NCBI RefSeq assembly: GCF_040500475.1
Contig: NZ_CP159358.1
Span: 3,100,001-3,164,000, forward strand
Reading direction: 5' to 3'
Source: Bacillus sp. Bos-x628
GTDB taxonomy: Bacteria; Bacillota; Bacilli; Bacillales; Bacillaceae
DNA: 64,000 nucleotides
The stretch's first letter is position 1; every line of letters starts with the position of its first letter. The translations under genes were made by a program, and so were the position numbers. The notes beneath the pieces were generated by a model, which ran no database searches, was not told the DNA's origin, and was given only the letters and a program-made list of their open reading frames with translations. Below, piece by piece: positions 11,391 to 20,169 of this stretch.

Positions 11391-11888
11391 CTATGCATCT
11401 GCGGAGGCAGAAAGAGCTTTTTGCAAGACCTCTGTAAATTGAATTAAGTACGTTTCATCTATTTCATCAAAACGATCTTTGACAGGGCTGTCAATGTCGA
11501 GCACCCCAATGATTTCATCATTCACTTTCAGCGGGATGACGATCTCTGATTGCGAAGCAGCATCACAAGCAATGTGTCCTGGGAATGAATGAACATCCGC
11601 TATGCGCTGAACATCACCTGTTGCAAAAGCTGTTCCACATACCCCTTTTCCAGAAGGGATGCGAACACATGCAGGCAGACCATGAAATGGACCAAGAACT
11701 AGTTCTCCGTTTTTCGCCAAATAAAATCCTGCCCAGTTTACGTCAGATAAAGAATGATATAAAAGGCTAGCAGCATTCGCTAAATTGGCAATCAAATCTG
11801 GTTCACCAGCCGTAATCGCTTCTACTTGTTTCACAAGCATTTGATAATCTTTCAACTGATCACCAGACTGTTTTTCGACATGAAACAT
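11391..11888 (-). CDS. ytsP: Free methionine-(R)-sulfoxide reductase, GAF-domain protein
   Basis: A single GAF domain of 165 residues that reduces free methionine-R-sulfoxide. The three cysteines of the fRMsr family are present in their motifs: PACVRIP, GVCGTAF and HIACDAAS. The remaining signature (DVNWAGFYL, GVLDIDSP) is also clear. A cytoplasmic oxidative-stress repair role is family knowledge. It is read divergently from yttP; GGAGAT precedes the ATG. The order rpsD-ytsP-yttP-hisJ is the B. subtilis order. Confidence 0.9.
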   Translation of the reverse strand: MFHVEKQSGDQLKDYQMLVKQVEAITAGEPDLIANLANAASLLYHSLSDVNWAGFYLAKNGELVLGPFHGLPACVRIPSGKGVCGTAFATGDVQRIADVHSFPGHIACDAASQSEIVIPLKVNDEIIGVLDIDSPVKDRFDEIDETYLIQFTEVLQKALSASADA

Positions 11889-12018
11889 GAAAATCTCCTA
11901 CTTTCTATCTCAAAAATACATAACTTGCGTCTCGCATGTGGGATTTGTCGAGCAAATGTAAAAGGAACTTCCGCCTTCAATCTTGAAGTATGTACATATG
12001 AAGAGGGGTGAGGAGCGG

Positions 12019-12684
12019 ATGAAACCATCAACAGCCGTGCAGACAAAAGATCGTATAATTGATGCTGCCATCAGACTGTTTAACCAAAAAGGATTTTCTG
12101 GAACCTCTGTCCGTGAGATTGCGAAGAAGGCAAACGTCAACGTTGCCCACATATCTTATTACTTTCAAGGGAAAGGAGGGCTGCTTGAGCAGCTCGTGTC
12201 CGATTTTTATGAAGGCTATATTCATATGATTGAAAAACATATCCATCAAATGGAGACTCGTCACGCAAAAGATTGTTTACTTGGTGTGGTTTTTGATATT
12301 TTATCTTATCAGCACGAGCATCGTCAATTAACCCGTTTCGTTTATCGAGAGGTCACAATTGATTCCACATTAATCAGAGAAATTATGTCGACGTATTTGA
12401 CAAAGGAGAAATATTTGTTTCAACTCATTATAGAAAAAGGGAAAAGCACCCATGTCATTTGTAAGCAGCTCTCACTCTCATCGTTTATGATTCAATTAAA
12501 ATCACTGCTGATGATGCCATATTTGCAGCCGCAATACTTAACAGAAGTGCTTTATCTTAATCCAAGTGAGCCTTACTTTTATCAAATGTACTTCAAGGAG
12601 CTGAGCCGCTTGCTTGATCATTTGCTAGAACCAAAGGAAGCGAGATTGGATGCTCACATGAATCTCATGATGTCTTCGAATTGA
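12019..12684 (+). CDS. yttP: TetR-family transcriptional regulator YttP
   Basis: A 221-residue regulator. The N-terminal helix-turn-helix (DRIIDAAIRLFNQKGFSGTSVREIAKKANVNVAHISYYF, residues about 10-50) is typical TetR; the C-terminal part is an all-helical effector domain. The start at 12019 uses GAGGGGTG eight bases upstream; in-frame ATGs at 11983 and 11998 would add 7-12 unconserved residues. Its 3' end overlaps that of hisJ by 31 bases in convergent orientation. The ligand and targets are unknown; in B. subtilis the protein is reported only as a probable regulator. Confidence 0.88.
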   Translation: MKPSTAVQTKDRIIDAAIRLFNQKGFSGTSVREIAKKANVNVAHISYYFQGKGGLLEQLVSDFYEGYIHMIEKHIHQMETRHAKDCLLGVVFDILSYQHEHRQLTRFVYREVTIDSTLIREIMSTYLTKEKYLFQLIIEKGKSTHVICKQLSLSSFMIQLKSLLMMPYLQPQYLTEVLYLNPSEPYFYQMYFKELSRLLDHLLEPKEARLDAHMNLMMSSN

Positions 12685-13469
12685 TCATAGGCATAACCAA
12701 CATCTTCCGCTTGATGGGCATCAGACCCGAATATGAGCGGGATTTTTTTCTTTTTCGCAAGTTCAATCATCCAATTGTCTAAATAGATACTTCTGGCATA
12801 TGTTTTACGAAGTCCTGATGTATTAAAATCTAAGGACATCCCTTTTTTTGCCGTTTCTTCAATACAAAGGGCGACCATTTGGCAGAGTTCAGAAGACATA
12901 TTATATGGAAAAAGCTGATTGAATTTACGTACAAGGGTGATATGACCGATTCTCTTTGGCTTAAAGTCACCCAATGATGATAGAATAGAAGAATGAACTT
13001 GTTCATAGTAGCTTTGATATACCCGTTCTATACTGCCATAAATACGGATTAGCTGCTGGAAGGCATGTTCATCAAAATCAAGACAAATATAATGATCACC
13101 AGCAGGAAGAAAGTGAACAGATAAAATACCATCATCTAATTCAGGTCCGTAGCAGTCTAAAAAGGCACTTGTTTCCTCTTGATACTCTTTGATATAGTCA
13201 ACCTCAAGCCCAGTTTTTACTATTAATTGTCCTTTGTACTCTTTTTTTAGTTGATCCAGCACTGTCAAATAATCTTCAAGGTCTGTGAGCTTCATGGCAC
13301 TGTCCTGATCAGGCGTTGGGTCTCGAAAGGAAGGGGGCAGAGGTGCATGCTCAGTAAAGGTTATGGAATCAAATCCCTTTTTAATGGCTTTTTCAATATA
13401 AGAATGAAAGGAATCGAGCGAGCCGTGTGGGCAAAACGGTGTATGAATATGTGAATCTTGTTTCAGCAT
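12654..13469 (-). CDS. hisJ: Histidinol-phosphatase HisJ, PHP family
   Basis: Dephosphorylates L-histidinol phosphate, the penultimate step of histidine synthesis. The 271-residue PHP-fold enzyme carries metal-binding motifs DSHIHTPFCPHG (residues about 5-16), FTEHAPLP, GLEVDYI, and the late FGSDAHQAEDVG. It lies away from the his operon, as in B. subtilis. The ATG follows GAGGTGACGAC. The last 31 bases overlap yttP on the opposite strand, so no terminator lies between the genes. Confidence 0.93.
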   Translation of the reverse strand: MLKQDSHIHTPFCPHGSLDSFHSYIEKAIKKGFDSITFTEHAPLPPSFRDPTPDQDSAMKLTDLEDYLTVLDQLKKEYKGQLIVKTGLEVDYIKEYQEETSAFLDCYGPELDDGILSVHFLPAGDHYICLDFDEHAFQQLIRIYGSIERVYQSYYEQVHSSILSSLGDFKPKRIGHITLVRKFNQLFPYNMSSELCQMVALCIEETAKKGMSLDFNTSGLRKTYARSIYLDNWMIELAKKKKIPLIFGSDAHQAEDVGYAYDQFEDIMRFM

Positions 13470-13807
13470 GTCGTCACCTCTTGTCGATATTTTGAAAAAC
13501 GTGATGTTTATCAGCGAAAATAATGAAAAATCATGACCAAAAATGCTGGTTACATGGTATCATAATAACAATGAAAACGACAGCTACCATACACATAAAG
13601 CAGTTCACATCTACAGGTGTGATCAAATAATTGAAAGCTGAATTACTTTCTTGAAAAAACATACATAAAACCGTGAATGGATGTTAATGAAAAATATGTG
13701 ATATTGCGAATAAAAAACAAATGCAAAGCATACACGAAAGGGTTCTCAGGTCTTACTTGGGACACTTTTACCCTGACATCACTTAGATCACAACAAGGGG
13801 GCTCATT
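13470..13807. other. Divergent hisJ-ezrA intergenic region
   Basis: AT-rich; it should hold promoters for both genes. A minus-strand TATGAT (about 13556-13561) and the plus-strand TATCATAAT beside it are -10-like, but no convincing -35 was found. No coding signal is seen. Confidence 0.45.
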
Positions 13808-15511
13808 ATGGAGTTAATCATCGGTTTAATTGTCATTTTGCTTGCTTTGTTTTCAGTCGGTTATTTTTTGCGAAAAAATATATATAAAGAAATTGACCGA
13901 TTGGAAGCATGGAAGATTGAAATTTTAAACAGATCAATTGTAGAAGAAATTTCAAAAATCAAACATCTCAAAATGACCGGAGAAACAGAGCAATTTTTTG
14001 AAAGGTGGCGCTCAGAGTGGGACGATATCGTCACCTCGCATCTTCCAAAGGTAGAGGAGCTATTATATGATGCAGAAGAGTATTCTGATAAATATCGATT
14101 CTCCAAAGCCAAGCAAGTCCTTACGCACATTCAGGACTTGCTAACTGCTGCTGATTCGAACATTGAAGACATTTTAAAAGAGATTGCAGATCTTGTCACA
14201 AGCGAGGAGCAAAACCGCAAGGACATTGAAAAGGTCAAAGAGCAATATCAAACAGTTCGTAAAAATCTACTTGCGTATAGCCATCTATATGGAACCCTTT
14301 ATGACAAGATGGAGCAGGATTTAGATGAGGCTTGGGAAGGGATGAAGCAGTATGAAGAAGAAACAGAAAACGGAAACTACATGAAGGCAAGGAAAATTCT
14401 TCTTGAGCAAGACCGCAGACTTGATCAGCTCCAATTGTATATAAATGATGTACCGAAACTCATTGCTGATTGTAAACAAACAGTACCAGGACAGCTAACA
14501 AAGCTGAAAGACGGTTACAAAGAAATGACAGAAAAAGGCTACAAGCTTGAGCATATCCAAATCACAAAAGAGCTAGAAAAATTAAATAAACAGCTCAGCC
14601 GTGCGGAAAAGCTTCTCATTGACGAGCTTAATCTAGAAGAGGCATCAAGTATTCTGCAAATGATTGATGAGGCGATTCAGACGCTATATGATCAACTAGA
14701 AGCTGAAGTAGAGGCAGGTCATGAAATCAAAAGCAAGATGCCGGAGCTGACTGAAGCGTTCGAAAAGCTCGAACAAGATCATGTGCAAACAAAGGCAGAG
14801 ACAGCCCTTGTGAAAGAAAGCTATAAGCTGACGGCAGGAGAGCTTGATCAGCAGAAAGCGTTTGATAAACGATTAGAAGAAATTGAAAAGCTCATGAAGC
14901 AAATTCGCGAGAAGCTTGATCGTGATCATGTGGCGTATTCGTTATTAATGGACGAAATAGACCAGCTTGCGACTTTTATTGATGAAGCAAAGGAATTGCA
15001 TGAAGCATTTAAAGAACATCTTCAATCATTACGAAAAGAAGAACTGCAAGCAAGAGAAACGCTTGCTGAACTCAAAACGATGCTGACGGATACAGTGCGT
15101 CAGTTGCAAAAAAGTAACATTCCAGGCATACCTGCTGACATAAAGGATCGAGCCCAAAAGGCGCAGGACATGATTCAGCAAGCCCATGAACAGCTTGAGA
15201 ACCTGCCGCTTAATATGACAGCAGTCAACCAACAATTAAAAGAAGCGTCTGAAACAGTGAGAAGTGTCTATAACGATACACAAGACATGCTGAATAAAGT
15301 TGATCAAATTGAACGTATTATTCAATATGGCAATCGTTTCAGAAGTCAAAATCATATTTTATCAGAGCAGTTAAAAGAAGCAGAACGAAGATTTTATGCA
15401 TACGATTATACAGGTTCATTTGATGTGGCAGCAGCAGCGGTTGAAAAAGCATCACCTGGAGCAGTTGAGAAGCTACTTGCTCAACAGAAAAAAGAATATC
15501 AGCATCAATAA
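13808..15511 (+). CDS. ezrA: Septation ring formation regulator EzrA
   Basis: Membrane-anchored negative regulator of FtsZ ring assembly. The 567-residue protein has one N-terminal transmembrane helix (residues about 3-21, LIIGLIVILLALFSVGYFL) and a cytoplasmic region of long alpha-helical, spectrin-like coiled coils rich in Glu, Lys, Gln and Leu. This is the EzrA architecture and close to its usual length of about 560. AAGGGGG lies eight bases before the ATG. A bidirectional terminator separates it from braB. Confidence 0.95.
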   Translation: MELIIGLIVILLALFSVGYFLRKNIYKEIDRLEAWKIEILNRSIVEEISKIKHLKMTGETEQFFERWRSEWDDIVTSHLPKVEELLYDAEEYSDKYRFSKAKQVLTHIQDLLTAADSNIEDILKEIADLVTSEEQNRKDIEKVKEQYQTVRKNLLAYSHLYGTLYDKMEQDLDEAWEGMKQYEEETENGNYMKARKILLEQDRRLDQLQLYINDVPKLIADCKQTVPGQLTKLKDGYKEMTEKGYKLEHIQITKELEKLNKQLSRAEKLLIDELNLEEASSILQMIDEAIQTLYDQLEAEVEAGHEIKSKMPELTEAFEKLEQDHVQTKAETALVKESYKLTAGELDQQKAFDKRLEEIEKLMKQIREKLDRDHVAYSLLMDEIDQLATFIDEAKELHEAFKEHLQSLRKEELQARETLAELKTMLTDTVRQLQKSNIPGIPADIKDRAQKAQDMIQQAHEQLENLPLNMTAVNQQLKEASETVRSVYNDTQDMLNKVDQIERIIQYGNRFRSQNHILSEQLKEAERRFYAYDYTGSFDVAAAAVEKASPGAVEKLLAQQKKEYQHQ

Positions 15512-15549
15512 AAAAGCTGAAGTCCATTTACCGGACTTCAGCTTTTTAA
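15509..15549. terminator. Bidirectional terminator between ezrA and braB
   Basis: AAAAAGCTGAAGTCC pairs with GGACTTCAGCTTTTT around a seven-base loop. The A and T tracts serve both converging genes. Confidence 0.9.
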
Positions 15550-15552
15550 ATG

Positions 15553-16896
15553 TTATGATGCTTGTTCTTGACGCTGCTCTGGAACAGAAGAAGTGAAAAG
15601 AGAAATAATGAATCCAACAACAATTCCGAGTAAAGCAGGAACAATCCAGCCAATGCCAAGATCATATAAAGGTAATAATGTCATAAAGACGTCTTTTACT
15701 GGACCAATTGGGATGCTGGCAGCCGCTAAGCCGTCAAATAAGCTCACACAGCCAGTTAAAATTAAAGATATAACATAAACAGGTCTTCTATGACCAACCC
15801 ATCTATCTGCAAGTGACAGGACAATGATCACAATGGCTAGCGGGTAAATAGCCGTTAGAACTGGCACAGAGAAAGCGATAATATGAGCAAGTCCAAAGTT
15901 TGAAATGATAAAACTGAATAATGTCACAAGTGTTATGACCATTTTATAAGAAAGTTTAGGCAATAACTTTGAGAAATACTCTCCGCATGATGTAACAAGA
16001 CCAATACTAGTTGTTAAACAAGCCACAGTAATAGCGGCACCTAATACAATATTTCCTAGACTGCCGAATAGAAATTGAGAGGACCGAGCCAAAATCTTGC
16101 TTCCGTCTCCAATGAATCCAATCGCATGTGTACTAGAAGCGCCTAAATAAGCTAGTGACAGATATACAAATGTTAATCCGCACGCAGCAATAAGCCCAGC
16201 TTTGATACAAGCAGAAGCGAGAGCCTTTTTACTTGTCACACCGCGTCCTTTAATGGCATTGATGATGACAACACCAAACACAATAGAAGCAAGAGCATCC
16301 ATTGTTTTATAGCCCTCTAGAAATCCTTTGAAAAATGAACCATTGCTATATGAGGCGTCTGGTGTGCCAATGACTCCCATTGGCGTTAAAATGGCTTTCA
16401 CAATGATAACAAAGATAATCATAAATTTAATCGGTGTAAGAATTTTCCCTACACGGTCGACAACCTTTGTTGGATTTAAAGCAAGATAATACGTAATACC
16501 AAAGAATACAAGTGTGAATAAAAGAAGCGACAGCCAAGCTGGTACACCAGCTAAAAATGGTAATGCTCCAATCTCATATGATACCGTTCCTGTACGAGGA
16601 ATGGCAAAAAGAGGTCCAATAGATAAATATAAAATGACTGTAAACACTGTGCCAAATGTCGGGTGTGCTTTATCAGCAAGCCCTTTTGCATCACGACCTG
16701 TTAATGCGATTGCGATAATGCCAAGAAGAGGTAAACCAACACCTGTTAATAAAAATCCGCCCATTGCTTTCCACACATTTTGCCCAGCATATTGACCGAG
16801 CTCTGGTGGATAAATCATATTACCGGCGCCGAAGAATAAAGCAAATAGCATAAAACCTATAATAACCGTATCTTTCGTCGACAAAGTTGCCTTCAT
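15553..16896 (-). CDS. braB: Branched-chain amino acid:cation symporter BraB (BrnQ family)
   Basis: Imports isoleucine, leucine and valine with Na+ or H+. The 447-residue protein has about 12 hydrophobic segments and the family N-terminus (FGAGNMIYPPELGQYAG, residues about 21-37). GGAGGC precedes the ATG. A strong promoter (16974-17001) and two CodY-box-like sites occur upstream. In B. subtilis braB is repressed by CodY and ScoC, so control by branched-chain amino-acid and GTP levels is likely here. Confidence 0.93.
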   Translation of the reverse strand: MKATLSTKDTVIIGFMLFALFFGAGNMIYPPELGQYAGQNVWKAMGGFLLTGVGLPLLGIIAIALTGRDAKGLADKAHPTFGTVFTVILYLSIGPLFAIPRTGTVSYEIGALPFLAGVPAWLSLLLFTLVFFGITYYLALNPTKVVDRVGKILTPIKFMIIFVIIVKAILTPMGVIGTPDASYSNGSFFKGFLEGYKTMDALASIVFGVVIINAIKGRGVTSKKALASACIKAGLIAACGLTFVYLSLAYLGASSTHAIGFIGDGSKILARSSQFLFGSLGNIVLGAAITVACLTTSIGLVTSCGEYFSKLLPKLSYKMVITLVTLFSFIISNFGLAHIIAFSVPVLTAIYPLAIVIIVLSLADRWVGHRRPVYVISLILTGCVSLFDGLAAASIPIGPVKDVFMTLLPLYDLGIGWIVPALLGIVVGFIISLFTSSVPEQRQEQAS

Positions 16897-16923
16897 TGAA
16901 TAAAGCCTCCATTGTTATGTTGA

Positions 16924-16938
16924 AATATTCTGTTAATT
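16924..16938. promoter_or_regulatory. CodY-box-like site in the braB leader
   Basis: AATATTCTGTTAATT differs at three positions from the CodY consensus AATTTTCWGAAAATT. It lies about 30-45 bases after the predicted braB transcript start, where a bound repressor would block elongation. Confidence 0.55.
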
Positions 16939-16973
16939 AGTTGCTAAAAATCGTTCTTAATCAACATTCACTA

Positions 16974-17001
16974 ATTATAAAGGATGTACGTCTGATGTCA
17001 A
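16974..17001 (-). promoter_or_regulatory. Sigma-A promoter of braB
   Basis: Minus strand TTGACA (17001-16996), 16-base spacer, TATAAT (16979-16974): both hexamers match consensus exactly. Confidence 0.85.
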
Positions 17002-17118
17002 CATGTGTTTTCATACAAAAGTCATGAATTTTTCTATTTCAGTATTTGAAGAAAAATAATAAATATTCTTAAGAAGCTTGGCGGGAAATAATTCGCTTCC
17101 TGTTTTTTGTCATATTAA

Positions 17119-17133
17119 AATATTCTGACATTT
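17119..17133. promoter_or_regulatory. Second CodY-box-like site between braB and nifZ
   Basis: AATATTCTGACATTT has three mismatches to the CodY consensus and lies about 120 bases upstream of the braB promoter. It might act on braB or on the divergent nifZ-thiI. Confidence 0.4.
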
Positions 17134-17228
17134 TTAATGGTGATATGACAATGGCACTATGCATGATATAGTGAAAATGGAAAGTTGTCAACCTGCCATT
17201 TATCAGATGAATTCTCGGTCTATTTGCA

Positions 17229-17242
17229 ATATGTTAACATAT
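17229..17242. repeat. Perfect 14-bp palindrome before nifZ
   Basis: ATATGTTAACATAT is a perfect palindrome 44 bases upstream of the nifZ start, in the likely promoter region. It is a candidate operator with no regulator recognised. Confidence 0.3.
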
Positions 17243-17285
17243 AGATAAACTTTTTTAAAAAAGCTTTTCTATAAGGAGTTCCGAT

Positions 17286-18431
17286 ATGATTTATCTTGAC
17301 AATAGTGCAACAACAAAACCTTACCCAGAGGTTTTACATGTATATCAACAAGTAAGTGAACGGTTTTTTGGAAACCCGTCTTCCCTTCATCAACTTGGAA
17401 TTGATGCAAATCGATTACTAAGTGAGACACGAAAGCAAATGCTTCAATATGTAGGCTTGAAACAACACGAGATCATTTTTACTTCTGGTGCAACAGAAGC
17501 GAATAACATTGCCATTAAAGGTGCTGCTCTCGCCAAAATGAATCGAGGCAAACACATTGTGACATCAACAATTGAGCATCCCTCTGTCATCGAATCATTC
17601 AAACAGCTTAAAGCGTTATTTGGCTTTGACATCTCCTATATCCATGTAAATAAACATGGACATGTAGATTTGACTTCATTAAAAGAAGTTCTTCGTCCTG
17701 ATACGGTGCTCGTGAGTATCATGCATGTGAACAATGAAACGGGTGCTATTCAGCCAATTGAAGAGGCTGGCAAAATCATACGTGAGTATGCAAAAAACGC
17801 ACTGTTTCATGTGGATGGTGTGCAAGGGATGGGGAAGGTAGAACTGAATAAACAACAGATCGATATTGACCTTTTGACAATGTCAGGCCACAAAATTCAC
17901 GGCTTGAAAGGGACAGGTGCTCTCTTTTTTAAGAAAGGCACTGTGCTTACGCCTCTATTCACAGGAGGAGAGCAGGAGTTTGGTATACGTTCAGGTACAG
18001 AAAATCCTGCCGGAGCCGTCAGCTTAGTAAAAGCAGTGAAACAATCATTTGAAAAACTGGAGAAGCACCGCAATGAAATGCTGTTGCTCAAAACAAAGTT
18101 GCTTGACCAGCTTGCTGAAATAGATGGTGTCATTATCAACACACCGAATATGCAAAGTGCTCCGCACATTGTGAATTTTTCTGTGCCAGGTATTCAAATA
18201 GAAGTCCTTCTCCATATGCTTGAAGAAGAAGGCATTTTCGTCTCTACAACATCCGCATGTTCAGCAAAGAAAAAGGAACCAAGTCGTGTACTGTTAGCCA
18301 TGGGGAAATCAGAAGAAGTGGCTAAAAGCAGTATGAGAATCAGTTTAACATATGGACAAGGTCCTGAGCTCGTTTCACATGTCATCACATCCATCACACA
18401 AAGTGTGAAAAAATTAAAAGGAATGAGATAA
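17286..18431 (+). CDS. nifZ: Cysteine desulfurase NifZ (NifS/IscS family), sulfur donor for ThiI
   Basis: PLP enzyme of 381 residues that removes sulfur from cysteine and passes it as a persulfide. It starts MIYLDNSATTKPYPEV. The PLP-lysine motif is MSGHKIHGLKGTG (about residues 199-211) and the loop cysteine is in TTSACSAKK (about 324). TAAGGAG precedes the ATG. It is five bases upstream of thiI, and the pair forms a sulfur relay for 4-thiouridine in tRNA, as in B. subtilis, where ThiI lacks its own rhodanese domain. Confidence 0.93.
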   Translation: MIYLDNSATTKPYPEVLHVYQQVSERFFGNPSSLHQLGIDANRLLSETRKQMLQYVGLKQHEIIFTSGATEANNIAIKGAALAKMNRGKHIVTSTIEHPSVIESFKQLKALFGFDISYIHVNKHGHVDLTSLKEVLRPDTVLVSIMHVNNETGAIQPIEEAGKIIREYAKNALFHVDGVQGMGKVELNKQQIDIDLLTMSGHKIHGLKGTGALFFKKGTVLTPLFTGGEQEFGIRSGTENPAGAVSLVKAVKQSFEKLEKHRNEMLLLKTKLLDQLAEIDGVIINTPNMQSAPHIVNFSVPGIQIEVLLHMLEEEGIFVSTTSACSAKKKEPSRVLLAMGKSEEVAKSSMRISLTYGQGPELVSHVITSITQSVKKLKGMR

Positions 18432-18436
18432 ACAAC

Positions 18437-19642
18437 ATGAAGTATGATCACATTTTAGTCCGTTTTGGTGAAATCTCTACAAAAGGGAAAAATAGAAAAA
18501 AATTCATTGAAAAACTGAGACAGCATATTCGATTCGTCCTGAAAGACTTTGAAGCATTAAAGTATGCTTCTGACAGAGACCGCATCACGATCATGCTAAA
18601 TGGTGAAGATCCAGCGCCCATTTCAGATTGTCTAAAAGATGTGTTCGGCATTCAAAGCTTTAGTCTTGCTGTTAAATGTGAAACAAATCTTGATGCGATC
18701 AAGCAGGCGGCTCTAACTGCTGTACAAGAAGTGTATGAAAAAGGCAATACATTTAAAGTCACCACAAAAAGGTCATACAAACAATTTGAGCTTGATTCAA
18801 ATGAAATGAACCGTGAAATTGGCGGACATGTGTTGCGAAATACAGAAAACTTGACTGTCAATGTGAAACAGCCTGATGTCCATTTGCGAATTGAAATCAG
18901 AGAGCACGCCACTTATATTACATTTAAAGATGTAAAGGGAGCAGGCGGATTGCCGGTAGGTTCAAGCGGAAGAGCCATGCTTATGCTGTCAGGCGGCTTT
19001 GACAGCCCAGTAGCAGGCTATCATGCCATGAAACGCGGGATTCAAATTGAAGCGGTTCATTTCTTTAGTCCGCCGTATACAAGTGAACGTGCAAAGCAGA
19101 AGGTGATTGATCTTGCAACCCACCTTGCCGCATATGGAGGCGAAGTCAAGCTTCACATTGTTCCGTTCACAAAAATCCAAGAGCTGATTCACAAACAAGT
19201 GCCAGAAAACTATACGATGACCTCGACGAGACGAATGATGCTGAAGATTGCCGATAAAATAAGAGCAAAGCGTGATGCACTTGCAATTATTACTGGGGAA
19301 AGTCTAGGCCAAGTAGCAAGTCAAACACTCGAAAGCATGTATGCAATTAATCATGTCACAAACACACCAATCATTCGTCCACTCATTGCAGTTGATAAAA
19401 ATGACATTATCGAAGAGGCGAGACGAATTGGCACATATGATACAAGCATTCAGCCTTTTGAGGATTGCTGTACGATCTTTACACCACCTTCCCCAAAAAC
19501 AAAACCAAAGCTTGAGAAAGTAGAAAGGTACGAAAGCTTTGCTGATTTCGAGCCGCTGCTTGACGAAGCATGTGAGCAAATGGAAACAATCGTTGTCACA
19601 AATGAAAAGAAAACGGCGGATCAATTTGCTGATTTATTTTAA
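18437..19642 (+). CDS. thiI: tRNA 4-thiouridine synthetase ThiI
   Basis: Activates U8 of tRNA with ATP and inserts sulfur; in many bacteria it also serves thiazole synthesis. The 401 residues comprise an N-terminal ferredoxin-like/THUMP region (to about 165) and a PP-loop ATPase (MLMLSGGFDSPVAGYHAMKRG, about 177-197). The protein ends after FEDCCTIFTPPSPKTKP without a rhodanese domain, so its sulfur must come from the adjacent NifZ. It lies five bases after nifZ in the same operon. Confidence 0.95.
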   Translation: MKYDHILVRFGEISTKGKNRKKFIEKLRQHIRFVLKDFEALKYASDRDRITIMLNGEDPAPISDCLKDVFGIQSFSLAVKCETNLDAIKQAALTAVQEVYEKGNTFKVTTKRSYKQFELDSNEMNREIGGHVLRNTENLTVNVKQPDVHLRIEIREHATYITFKDVKGAGGLPVGSSGRAMLMLSGGFDSPVAGYHAMKRGIQIEAVHFFSPPYTSERAKQKVIDLATHLAAYGGEVKLHIVPFTKIQELIHKQVPENYTMTSTRRMMLKIADKIRAKRDALAIITGESLGQVASQTLESMYAINHVTNTPIIRPLIAVDKNDIIEEARRIGTYDTSIQPFEDCCTIFTPPSPKTKPKLEKVERYESFADFEPLLDEACEQMETIVVTNEKKTADQFADLF

Positions 19643-19678
19643 AAAGAAAATTTCATAATAATTACCATCAAATCAATC

Positions 19679-19708
19679 GCATGAAGTCATGTGTTTCTAC
19701 ACAATCTA
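19679..19708 (+). promoter_or_regulatory. Sigma-G-type promoter of sspA
   Basis: GCATG (19679-19683), 18-base spacer, CAATCTA (19702-19708) fits the forespore sigma-G pattern gMATR-N18-cAtnmTA with one mismatch. Forespore expression is the rule for this gene family. Confidence 0.65.
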
Positions 19709-19731
19709 TATTCACAAGGAGGTGAGAACAC

Positions 19732-19944
19732 ATGGCTCAACAAAACAGACAAAGCAGTTCTAACCAATTACTAGTACCAGGCGCTGCTCAAGCAATCGAC
19801 CAAATGAAGTATGAAATCGCTTCTGAATTCGGTGTAAACCTTGGACCAGAAACAACAGCTCGCGCTAACGGATCAGTTGGTGGAGAAATCACTAAGCGTC
19901 TTGTATCTTACGCTCAACAACATATGGGTGGCGGATCTTTCTAA
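19732..19944 (+). CDS. sspA: Alpha/beta-type small acid-soluble spore protein
   Basis: A 70-residue DNA-binding protein that coats the spore chromosome and protects it from UV and chemicals. Both family signatures are present: [10 protein letters not shown] (containing the GPR protease cleavage site at E-IASE-F) and [32 protein letters not shown] precedes the ATG. It is monocistronic, behind a sigma-G-like promoter and before a strong terminator. Position after thiI matches B. subtilis sspA. Confidence 0.96.
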   Translation: MAQQNRQSSSNQLLVPGAAQAIDQMKYEIASEFGVNLGPETTARANGSVGGEITKRLVSYAQQHMGGGSF

Positions 19945-19971
19945 GACACACAATGAAAAAGCTATGGCTTA

Positions 19972-20002
19972 TGAGCGGGATTATTCCCGCTCTTTTCTTT
20001 TT
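19972..20002 (+). terminator. Intrinsic terminator of sspA
   Basis: GAGCGGGA pairs with TCCCGCTC, followed by TTTTCTTTTT. Confidence 0.88.
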
Positions 20003-20169
20003 GTACATATGAATTGTTAGAATATTTATATAAATGGAGACGAATCAAAAAAATTATGGCATAATACTAGGAGTAGGTCCTAATCTAAGCGTTTTTCAGT
20101 TATAAGTGTTAAAATAGGTAAATTGAAACATAAAAGGTTTCAAAGAAAGAGGCTAAAAGGAGCGGTACC

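Noticed and set aside
20085..20105. Possible cre site upstream of ytcI (TAAGCGTTTTTCA)
   Set aside because: Three mismatches to the consensus, including the invariant G at position two and the 3' CA.
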